From assembly GCF_913060805.1 (NCBI RefSeq), contig NZ_CAJXTC010000003.1, positions 124,001-188,000 on the forward strand: DNA of 64,000 bases, in the 5' to 3' direction. The stretch is from an uncultured Draconibacterium sp. (GTDB lineage: Bacteria > Bacteroidota > Bacteroidia > Bacteroidales > Prolixibacteraceae). Shown here piece by piece: positions 57,392-64,000 of the stretch. The position numbers and the translations under genes were made by a program. Position 1 is the first letter of the stretch; each line of letters starts with the position of its first letter. The notes under the pieces were generated by a model. It did not search any database. It saw nothing but the letters and a program-made list of their open reading frames with translations, and was not told the origin of the DNA.

Positions 57392-58750
57392 TTAATCCAT
57401 GTGTTTTTGAAGCATCCGGTAAATGGTGGATTTTCCGATTCCTAATTTCGATGCTACCAGGCGTACATTCTGATTGTATTTATTCAAAAAGAATTTTACG
57501 ATTTCGTTGTTATATTCCTCCAGCGTTTTTTCCTGGGCAAGCAGGTTCTGCACACTTTCATCAACGTTCATATTCAGGTGGCTGGCTTTTATCACATCGC
57601 GGCTACACATTACGCATGCCAGCTCCATAATTGCTTTCAGCTCCCTGATATTACCGGGGTAGTGGTAGTTTGATAACATTTGTTTTGCTTCCGATGAAAG
57701 TGTTTTGGGCTCCATGTCATTTTCGCGGCAAAACTCATCAACAAAAAACTTGGCCAGTAAAATTTTATCGTTTCCACGTTGGCGCAACGGTGGAATTTCA
57801 ATCGGCAAACCAAGCAAACGATAATAAAGGTCTTGTCGGAACTGGTCGTCGCCCGACAAAGTAGCCAGATTTTTATGCGTTGCCGAAATAATGCGTACAT
57901 CAAGTGGTATTACATCGTGTCCTCCCAGGCGTACTAACTCGCGTTCCTGTAAAACGCGTAACAGCTTTGCCTGAAGATTTAAGTTCAGGTCAGCAATTTC
58001 GTCGAGGAAAAGTGTACCTCCGTTCGCGGCTTCAAATTTTCCGATCTTTTGGAAATCGGCGCCTGTAAAAGCGCCTTTTTCGTGCCCGAACAATTCGCTC
58101 TCAATCAGTCCGTCGGGGATGGCCGACACGTTTACAGCTATAAACGGTTTGGCACTTCGTTTCGAGTTGTAGTGAATTCCTTTGGCAACCAGTTCTTTAC
58201 CGGTTCCTGTTTCCCCGGAAATGGATACCGAAATATTCGTTTGAGTTGCTTTGTTCATTAACTCAAAAACGTGCTCAATTTCGCGGCTGTTACCTTTAAT
58301 AAGGTTTTTGAAATTGTATTTTTCAGCAACAGCTTCTTTTAGGTTCGTATTTTCCGTTTGAAGCTGATCTGTTCTGTAAATATTTCGGATAATGTTGCTT
58401 AGCTTTTCCCGGGTGTCGGGAGCTTTCATAATGTAATCGTAGGCTCCGTTTTTCATCAGCTCGATAGCTGTCGAAATATCGTCTTGTGCTGAAATTACGA
58501 TTACATGGGTATTCGGAATCTTCTCCTGAATTTTGGCCAGCACTTCTTTCCCTGTCATATCGGGAAGTGTGTAGTCAAGCGTTACCACATCAGGCTTTTC
58601 GCTCATTGCGTTAATGAAGTCTGTCCCGTTGTGAAACACTTTTACCTGTAATTGATCATCTAAAAGCTGCTTTTTAAGCACCCTGGCATAAAGCACATTG
58701 TCTTCCACAATGTACACTTTGTAGTTGTTTTTGAGTTTTTGGTTGGCCAT
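57392..58750 (-). CDS. Sigma-54-dependent response regulator
   Basis: This 452-residue NtrC-family protein has receiver Asp59 (VVTLDYTLPD), AAA+ Walker A GETGTGKE, sigma-54 loop GAFTGA and the Walker B-type TLFLDEI. A Fis-type C-terminal HTH follows (NVRLVASKLGIGKSTIYRMLQKH). It has no adjacent histidine kinase, so it is an orphan regulator here. It differs from the regulator at 17320 in HTH sequence and is unlikely to share its binding site. Confidence 0.9.
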   Translation of the reverse strand: MANQKLKNNYKVYIVEDNVLYARVLKKQLLDDQLQVKVFHNGTDFINAMSEKPDVVTLDYTLPDMTGKEVLAKIQEKIPNTHVIVISAQDDISTAIELMKNGAYDYIMKAPDTREKLSNIIRNIYRTDQLQTENTNLKEAVAEKYNFKNLIKGNSREIEHVFELMNKATQTNISVSISGETGTGKELVAKGIHYNSKRSAKPFIAVNVSAIPDGLIESELFGHEKGAFTGADFQKIGKFEAANGGTLFLDEIADLNLNLQAKLLRVLQERELVRLGGHDVIPLDVRIISATHKNLATLSGDDQFRQDLYYRLLGLPIEIPPLRQRGNDKILLAKFFVDEFCRENDMEPKTLSSEAKQMLSNYHYPGNIRELKAIMELACVMCSRDVIKASHLNMNVDESVQNLLAQEKTLEEYNNEIVKFFLNKYNQNVRLVASKLGIGKSTIYRMLQKHMD

Positions 58751-59155
58751 TTTCTTTTATTTAGAGTTCTTAAAAATAATGAAATGTGATGATCTATCAA
58801 ATAAAATGTCCAAATATTGGAAAATAATCACGAGAGATTCCCATTTTTAAATTATTTGTCCCGATTTTCCTTGATTTTACAGGGATTTGTAAGTTTTACC
58901 ACTTATGTTTTTGCGTGCCAAAATTTCACTGCCTATCGAATTCTTTATTCATTTCTGCAGTATTTTATTAAAAATGGCCTTCCTGTTTTGTAGCCCGCTT
59001 TCATTTTGGCATCGTTATTTCGAAAAATCTAAATTCATTTTTTGTGATCGTTACAGATGGCATGTATAAAATGTTGGAATTTTAAAAGAGGAATGGCAGG
59101 TGTAATTGAAAATGTATTGTTAAATTTAAACAAACGAATTTCAAAAAAAGAAAGA
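58751..59155. other. Divergent spacer between response regulator and flavin reductase genes
   Basis: This AT-rich 405-bp gap has no convincing promoter pair, repeat or RNA. An in-frame extension of the next gene back to 59057 was considered and rejected. Nothing further seen. Confidence 0.5.
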
Positions 59156-59902
59156 ATGAATTATTCCGCATTTCACAAACTAAGTTATGGCTTGTATTTA
59201 ATTGCTACCGAATTGAACGGCGAAAAGGCCGGGTACATCGGAAACACAGCTTTTCAGATTACTGCCGAGCCATCGAAAATTGCCATAAGTTGTAATAAAA
59301 ATAACTACTCCGCCCAAAAGATTATTGACAGTAAAAAATTCTCGATCTCTGTGCTGAAGAAGGAAGTTGACACTTCGCTGATCGGAAAGTTCGGGTTTAT
59401 GTCGGGAGCCGATATTGATAAATTCCAGGGAGTTGAAACCATTACTGCAAAAACCGGTGCTCCAATTGTTGTTGATTCATCGGTAGCGTGGTTCGATTGC
59501 AAGGTGATTGATTACGCCGATGTAGGCTCGCACTATTTAATTACTGCTGAAGTGGTTGACGGCGATAAACTATCGGATGAAGAGCCGCTGACTTACGCGT
59601 ATTATCATGCCAAGTATAAAATGCGTTCACCGAAAAATGCGCCTACTTATATTGATAAAGATAAGTTGGAGGATGAGCCCGAACCGGTCGTTTATGATGA
59701 GGTGGTTGAAGAGACAGAGGAAGCTAAAAAAACGGAAAGTGAAGATGGAGTGTATTCGTGTAATATTTGTGGTTTTCAGTACGATCCTGAAGAAGGAGAT
59801 CCTGCACTTGGAATACCTCCGGGAACGCCTTTTGAAGACTTGCCTGACGATTGGAAATGTCCGATCTGCAATGCTTCAAAAGACGATTTTACGAAGGTTT
59901 AA
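59156..59902 (+). CDS. Flavin reductase-like domain fused to rubredoxin
   Basis: The start is set at the ATG at 59156, where the flavin reductase fold begins ([16 protein letters not shown]) after an AAAGAAAG stretch; 248 residues. The FMN-binding flavin reductase-like domain (about 1-160, with [22 protein letters not shown]) is followed by an acidic linker (about 170-195). A C-terminal rubredoxin has [15 protein letters not shown] and [11 protein letters not shown]. This is the high-molecular-weight rubredoxin layout, linked in other bacteria to NAD(P)H-dependent oxygen or nitric oxide reduction. No flavodiiron protein lies nearby. Confidence 0.87.
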   Translation: MNYSAFHKLSYGLYLIATELNGEKAGYIGNTAFQITAEPSKIAISCNKNNYSAQKIIDSKKFSISVLKKEVDTSLIGKFGFMSGADIDKFQGVETITAKTGAPIVVDSSVAWFDCKVIDYADVGSHYLITAEVVDGDKLSDEEPLTYAYYHAKYKMRSPKNAPTYIDKDKLEDEPEPVVYDEVVEETEEAKKTESEDGVYSCNICGFQYDPEEGDPALGIPPGTPFEDLPDDWKCPICNASKDDFTKV

Positions 59903-59916
59903 TAAGCTGTTAAACG

Positions 59917-60153
59917 CTATAACGTTCGGTGAGTGCCATCGCAAAATGGTTTATTTTTGGAGTGTTTGCATTGACAAAGCCAAACTTCCTTTTTCTCATC
60001 GATATCGAATGGCAGTGGAGTAAATTCCGTTCCCTGGTGCGATCCGTCGCAAAAGGGTTGGTTTTTACTTCGTCCACAGGCGCACCAATAATAGGTGCCC
60101 GGTTCAAGCGTTAGTGCTTTTGGTGCTTTTTCAGCTATTACAGGTTTCTTCAT
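59917..60153 (-). CDS. CDGSH iron-sulfur domain protein (two CDGSH motifs)
   Basis: This 78-residue protein has two CDGSH-type motifs: [16 protein letters not shown] and [16 protein letters not shown]. Each provides the C-x-C-x2-S/T-x3-P-x-C-D-G-S/T-H set that binds a [2Fe-2S] cluster through three Cys and one His. No membrane segment, so soluble. It converges with the rubredoxin fusion gene (14 bp between stops), which may reflect a shared redox-stress theme but not co-transcription. Confidence 0.9.
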   Translation of the reverse strand: MKKPVIAEKAPKALTLEPGTYYWCACGRSKNQPFCDGSHQGTEFTPLPFDIDEKKEVWLCQCKHSKNKPFCDGTHRTL

Positions 60154-60270
60154 ACATTAAAATTTTTGTTATCATTGGCACCGGATTGAATTTATTCCAA
60201 AAAGAAACTTCTTTGAACGAATTCAATTTTGTGCTCAGTTTTTTGTTTTACGTTCAATAAATATACAAAT

Positions 60271-61383
60271 ATGTTGCGTAATATTTTGTTTAGTTGCCTC
60301 TTTATTTTTCTATGTGTAACCGCGGTATCGGCGCAGGAAAAACAGCTGTTTTATGTAGGAACTTTTACTTCGGAAGGCTCGGAAGGAATTAACTACTGCA
60401 GTTTAGATACCGAAACCGGAGACATTGATTTGCTCACCACTTTTAAGGGAATTGATAATCCATCGTTTTTGCGTTTAGGCCCCGATAAGGAGTTTTTGTA
60501 TGCCGTTTCGCGCACCACGCCTGAGGTTGAACCGTCGGGAGGATATGTGGTGGCGTACAAGTTGGATGAATTTGGAGGACTGCACTTTCTGAATAAACAA
60601 ATTGCAAACGGGAGCGGACCTTGTCATGTTGATGTTTCACCCGACAGAAAATATGTGGCAATTGCAACGTATGGAGGAGGAACCACTTCGATTTATCCGG
60701 TGAATGAAGATGGCAGTCTTGAAAAAGCACTCACAGTTGTGCGAAACTCCGGAAAAAGTGTGCATCCGAATCAAACGCAACCACACGCGCACTCGATAAA
60801 ATTTTCGGCAAAAGAACCGAGCATTTTTAGTGCCGATCTTGGAACTGACCAGTTAAACATTTTCCATTTCGAGGATGGCAGTTTAGGACGTTACGAACAG
60901 GAATTTGTAAAACTGCCGGCCGGCTCGGGACCGAGGCATTTTGTTTTTCATCCAAGCGAAAATGTAATTTATGTGATAAACGAACTAAACTCCACCATTT
61001 CGGCAGTGCGTAAAACGGGAGAAAAGTGGTCGGTGTTTCAAAATATATCAACCTTGCCAAAAGATTTTGATGGCGAGAGTTATTGCGCCGATATTCATTT
61101 CTCGAAAGACGGAAAGTACTTGTATGGCTCAAACCGTGGGCACAACTCTATAGCTGTTTTTAAAGTAAAAGCCGATCAGGAATTGACATTTTTAGGAACA
61201 GTACCGGTTGAAGGTGACTGGCCAAGAAACTTTGGAATTACACCCGATGGAAACTGGATGTTGGTTGCCAATCAACGCAGTCATAATATCACCGTTTTTA
61301 AACTCGATGTTGAATCCGGAATGCCAGAATACAGCGGGAAACAAATAAGTTTGCCGGCTCCGGTTTGTATCGAATTCCGGTAG
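60271..61383 (+). CDS. Secreted lactonase-family beta-propeller (6-phosphogluconolactonase-like)
   Basis: The ATG at 60271 gives a good signal peptide (LFSCLFIFLCVTAVSAQ); 370 residues. The seven-bladed lactonase propeller has YVGTFTSEGSEGI, SPDRKYVAIATYGGG, HPNQTQPHAHSIKF (with the conserved His/Asn cluster), GSGPRHFVFHP and GDWPRNFGITPDG. Relatives are bacterial Pgl (YbhE) and muconate-lactonizing-type enzymes. Export makes the cytosolic pentose-phosphate role unlikely; it is more likely an extracytoplasmic lactonase of unknown substrate. Confidence 0.83.
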   Translation: MLRNILFSCLFIFLCVTAVSAQEKQLFYVGTFTSEGSEGINYCSLDTETGDIDLLTTFKGIDNPSFLRLGPDKEFLYAVSRTTPEVEPSGGYVVAYKLDEFGGLHFLNKQIANGSGPCHVDVSPDRKYVAIATYGGGTTSIYPVNEDGSLEKALTVVRNSGKSVHPNQTQPHAHSIKFSAKEPSIFSADLGTDQLNIFHFEDGSLGRYEQEFVKLPAGSGPRHFVFHPSENVIYVINELNSTISAVRKTGEKWSVFQNISTLPKDFDGESYCADIHFSKDGKYLYGSNRGHNSIAVFKVKADQELTFLGTVPVEGDWPRNFGITPDGNWMLVANQRSHNITVFKLDVESGMPEYSGKQISLPAPVCIEFR

Positions 61384-61386
61384 TTT

Positions 61387-62010
61387 TTAGCTCAGCTTAG
61401 TACTGATCAGTTTTATAAATTCTTCGCGCGTAGCTACTTTTTCAAAAGCACCTGTAAAATCCGAAGTGGTTGTAATTGAATGTTGTTTTTGTACACCACG
61501 CATTTGCATGCAAAGGTGTTGTGCTTCAATAACAACGGCAACTCCCAGTGGTTTCAGCGTGTCCTGAATACAATCTTTAATTTGCGTTGTTAGTCGTTCC
61601 TGCACTTGCAAGCGACGAGCAAAAACATCAACAACACGTGCAATTTTACTTAACCCGGTAATGGTTCCGTTGGGAATGTAGGCAACATGCGCTTTTCCGA
61701 TAAACGGAAGCATGTGGTGTTCGCACATCGAATAAATCTCAATATCTTTTACGATAACCATTTGGCGGTAGTCCTCTTTAAACATGGCCGAGGTTAAGAT
61801 TTCAACAGGATCCATTTGGTAACCCTGCAACAGAAACTGCATGGCTTTTGCCACTCTTTCCGGCGTTTTGTCGAGCCCCTCGCGCGATGGATCTTCGCCA
61901 ACTATCTGCAAAATCTCCTTGTAATGCCCTGAAAGTTGTTCGGTTGCTTCTTCGTTGTATAAATCAGTTCGCTGGTATCCGTTTGAGTTATTATTCTTTA
62001 ATGAACACAT
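61387..62010 (-). CDS. folE: GTP cyclohydrolase I
   Basis: This 207-residue enzyme has the zinc site CEHHMLPF (about 112-119) and a second Cys later in QHLCMQMRG (about 183). [19 protein letters not shown] and [23 protein letters not shown] are also FolE signatures. It converts GTP to dihydroneopterin triphosphate for folate (and possibly queuosine) synthesis. It stands alone and converges with the lactonase-like gene, 3 bp apart. Confidence 0.95.
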   Translation of the reverse strand: MCSLKNNNSNGYQRTDLYNEEATEQLSGHYKEILQIVGEDPSREGLDKTPERVAKAMQFLLQGYQMDPVEILTSAMFKEDYRQMVIVKDIEIYSMCEHHMLPFIGKAHVAYIPNGTITGLSKIARVVDVFARRLQVQERLTTQIKDCIQDTLKPLGVAVVIEAQHLCMQMRGVQKQHSITTTSDFTGAFEKVATREEFIKLISTKLS

Positions 62011-62196
62011 TGTTGTTAGAATTTTAATCCATACAAAGATTAACTTTTTTTTATAAAATCAGTATGAATGAATAGATGGATTTGATAAGGAGTGAGACGA
62101 TGACTTGTGATAAAAGCAAGGATGAAATACAGATGTAGTGTGATAACAGACATTGATTTGAAACGTATCGGAGACGGAAAATACAAAATCTAATTT

Positions 62197-62883
62197 ATGG
62201 AAATTTTGATTGTAGCAGCCACTACAATGGAAATAAAACTGATTGTTGATGAGCTGGAAAAAGTAGAGGAAGAAAGTCACTTTGTAAAAACTTACCGATT
62301 TGGAGACTTCAATATTGATATTTTGGTATCAGGAATTGGAAGTTCGTTTGCCACTTTTCATTTAACAAACGCACTTCGCGAGAAAAAATACGATGCCGTA
62401 ATTAATATTGGTTTGGCCGGAAGCCTTACACAGGAGCTTAAAATTGGTGAGGTTGTGAACGTAGTTAGCGAAGAATTTGCTGATTTGGGTATTGAGAAAC
62501 AGCATGAATTTCTTACGTTATTCGAATCGGGATATATTGGAATAAACGATTTCCCGTTTGAAAACGGTTTGTTGAAAGCAAGTAATTCAAACGGTTGGAT
62601 AAAGTTGAAAAAAGTAAAAGGAGTTACCACTAATAAAAGTTACGGACGCGATACCAGTATTGCCGAAATGCGCGAAAAATTTACCGCACATGTAGAGTCG
62701 ATGGAAGGTGCAGCAGTATTTTATGTTTGCAATTGGATGGGGGTAAAATGCTACGAAATACGATCGATATCGAATTATGTAGAACCCCGCGACTCGGCAG
62801 AATGGAATATTCCTTTGGCACTTGAACGCCTGAAAGAAGCTTTGTCAGTCATCTTAAAACAAGTACCTGCACCTGTGGGTTAA
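62197..62883 (+). CDS. mqnB: Futalosine hydrolase
   Basis: This 228-residue member of the nucleoside phosphorylase/hydrolase fold has an N-terminal ILIVAATTMEIKLI. GIGSSFATFHLTNAL, INIGLAGSLTQELKIGEVV, VESMEGAAVFYVC and ISNYVEPRD are all seen, as in MqnB and MTA/SAH nucleosidases. The SNYVEPRDSAEWNI ending and the short length match MqnB. It removes hypoxanthine from futalosine in the alternative menaquinone pathway, consistent with the menaquinone-linked enzymes elsewhere in the window. Confidence 0.88.
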   Translation: MEILIVAATTMEIKLIVDELEKVEEESHFVKTYRFGDFNIDILVSGIGSSFATFHLTNALREKKYDAVINIGLAGSLTQELKIGEVVNVVSEEFADLGIEKQHEFLTLFESGYIGINDFPFENGLLKASNSNGWIKLKKVKGVTTNKSYGRDTSIAEMREKFTAHVESMEGAAVFYVCNWMGVKCYEIRSISNYVEPRDSAEWNIPLALERLKEALSVILKQVPAPVG

Positions 62884-63141
62884 GTTCGTTCTACACCCTT
62901 AATTTTTAAGTATAGCTGACATAAATCTCGGTCTATTCTCCCAAAGTGTTAAATTATAGTAGGAAAAGCAACCATTTTTACTCCGGATGCATCTGTTTAT
63001 GTACAATTTTTTGGCAATTCAAAAAAGTTAAATTTATTTTGCGTTGCGTACAATAAAAACCAAAGTGGCTGGTTCTTTATTACAAAAGCCACATTTTTCA
63101 GAAAACAGAGTTTTTGCTGTACCAAACGAAACCGCTTTAAA

Positions 63142-64000
63142 ATGATAGTTGTAACAGGAGCAGCCGGGTTTATCGGAAGTTATTTAGTAGGAAAACTCAA
63201 TCAGGCAGGATACAAAGACCTTATTTTGGTTGACAAGTTCGATGACCCCTGGAAAGATTTAAATCTTCTGAAAAAAGATTACCGCGAGTACATTGATCGG
63301 GATGAGTTTTTTAAATGGTTAATTAAAAATGCACAGGACGTGGATTTTATTTTTCATTTAGGGGCGCGTACCGATACAGTGGGGCAGGAGCCGGAGCTCT
63401 ATCAGCAACTCAACTTAATATATTCACAACGTCTTTGGAATATTTGTTCCGAAATTCAGGTACCACTTCTTTACGCATCGTCGGCCGCTACTTATGGTAA
63501 CGGCGAAGATGGTTTTTCTGATGAGCATCAAAAAATTCGGGATTTGCGACCGCTTAATTTATACGGTTGGTCGAAACACGATTTTGATGTGTGGGCGCTG
63601 AAACAGTTTCGCACACCTCCGTTTTGGGCGGGTATGAAATTTTTTAATGTTTACGGACCAAACGAATACCACAAAGGCCGAATGGCTTCGGTGGTGTTAC
63701 ACGCTTATAAAACCATAAAAGAAACAGGGCACATGCAGTTGTTCCGCTCGCATCATAAAGCGTATAAAGACGGTGAACAAAGCCGCGACTTTATTTATGT
63801 GGAAGACATTGCCGATGTGATGATGTATTTTATGGAGAACCAGGATAATTCGGGAATTTATAATGTAGGTACCGGAAAAGCCCGTTCTTTTCTCGACCTT
63901 ACCAAAGCTGTGTTTAGCAGTATGAATATAAATCCGGATATCTCGTTTATAGATACACCCGTTGATTTGCGCGGAAGGTACCAGTATTTTACCGAGGCGG
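63142..64000 (+). CDS. rfaD: ADP-L-glycero-D-manno-heptose-6-epimerase-like protein, 3' partial
   Basis: The frame is open from the ATG at 63142 to the window end (286 codons). It is an extended SDR: NAD loop VTGAAGFIGSYL, FHLGARTDT, the catalytic serine region LLYASSAATYGNGEDGF, Tyr-x3-Lys in LYGWSKHDFD, FFNVYGPNEYHKGRMASVV and EQSRDFIYVEDIADV. The NEYHKGRMASV segment matches RfaD/HldD, which makes the heptose precursor of lipopolysaccharide. The C-terminus (about 40 residues) lies beyond the window. Confidence 0.88.
   Translation, partial: MIVVTGAAGFIGSYLVGKLNQAGYKDLILVDKFDDPWKDLNLLKKDYREYIDRDEFFKWLIKNAQDVDFIFHLGARTDTVGQEPELYQQLNLIYSQRLWNICSEIQVPLLYASSAATYGNGEDGFSDEHQKIRDLRPLNLYGWSKHDFDVWALKQFRTPPFWAGMKFFNVYGPNEYHKGRMASVVLHAYKTIKETGHMQLFRSHHKAYKDGEQSRDFIYVEDIADVMMYFMENQDNSGIYNVGTGKARSFLDLTKAVFSSMNINPDISFIDTPVDLRGRYQYFTEA

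Noticed and set aside
59057-59155. N-terminal extension of the flavin reductase-rubredoxin protein
   Set aside because: The extra 33 residues do not match the flavin reductase fold, and a good start with an AAAGAAAG leader lies at 59156.
1-64000. Insertion sequences, prophage, tRNA or rRNA genes
   Set aside because: No transposase, integrase, phage protein, cloverleaf-like or rRNA-like sequence was recognised on either strand by eye; a tRNAscan and IS search would settle this.

Overview
The window looks like a chromosomal segment of a marine or sediment Bacteroidota, probably of the Marinilabiliales/Prolixibacteraceae type. The support is a type IX secretion sorting domain, TAnnTTTG-type promoters, many signal peptides ending in ...AQ, a LytTR two-component pair, DUF4954 and DUF4252 proteins, futalosine-type menaquinone synthesis (mqnB), and wordy dispersed intergenic repeats typical of the phylum. 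GC is moderate throughout, except for one clearly AT-rich gene at 52.8-55.3 kb. I saw no tRNA, rRNA, CRISPR array, transposase or phage gene.

1-8.4 kb: a tightly packed operon that reads as a complete catabolic route. It holds a KamA-type radical SAM/PLP aminomutase (5' end outside the window), 3-oxoadipate CoA-transferase subunits A and B, a class III aminotransferase, a 3-oxoadipyl-CoA thiolase, an ALDH7-type aminoadipate semialdehyde dehydrogenase and a Lys9-type saccharopine dehydrogenase. Together they predict lysine -> saccharopine -> aminoadipate semialdehyde -> 2-aminoadipate -> 3-aminoadipate -> 3-oxoadipate -> 3-oxoadipyl-CoA -> acetyl-CoA + succinyl-CoA. The 2,3-amino shift on aminoadipate is the unusual step and the best novelty candidate in the window.

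8.4-19.3 kb: an exonuclease/phosphatase-family protein and a lipoprotein beta-propeller, then a membrane redox operon. The operon encodes a periplasmic solute-binding domain fused through a membrane helix to a GcvH-like domain, a Tat-exported HybA/NrfC-like ferredoxin, an NrfD-like quinol-handling membrane protein, a second membrane-anchored GcvH-like protein, a histidine kinase with periplasmic c-heme motifs, and a sigma-54 activator. Three TGTTG-N7-CAACA palindromes lie upstream. Both GcvH-like domains have Gly where H protein carries its lipoyl lysine. A bacterial archaemetzincin follows.

19.4-23 kb: a DUF4252/anti-sigma/ECF sigma operon (minus strand) and typA.

23.3-45.6 kb: a large accessory region rich in PQQ-like beta-propellers (five here, six in the window) plus an NHL-like propeller. 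These sit with a LytS/LytTR regulatory pair, two small proteins, a Tat-type ferredoxin, a NosR/NapH-like membrane polyferredoxin, a NuoE-NuoF fusion and a NuoG/GltD-like flavoprotein. The last two resemble an electron-bifurcating HydBC or Stn-type NAD(P)H:ferredoxin module without a hydrogenase. A glycosyltransferase, a LolD-like ATPase and an FtsX-type permease close the region. The layout suggests electron flow between cytosolic NAD(P)H/ferredoxin and the periplasm.

45.7-64 kb: mostly ordinary genes. They are a type II NADH dehydrogenase, guanine deaminase, a PAS-LuxR regulator, a DUF4954 beta-helix protein, glmS, an AT-rich type IX secreted FG-GAP protein, a DedA/VTT membrane protein, fabD, a second sigma-54 response regulator, a flavin reductase-rubredoxin fusion, a CDGSH iron-sulfur protein, a lactonase-family propeller, folE, mqnB and the start of an rfaD/hldD-like epimerase that runs off the right edge.

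All assignments come from reading the sequence and from remembered family motifs. No database search was run.
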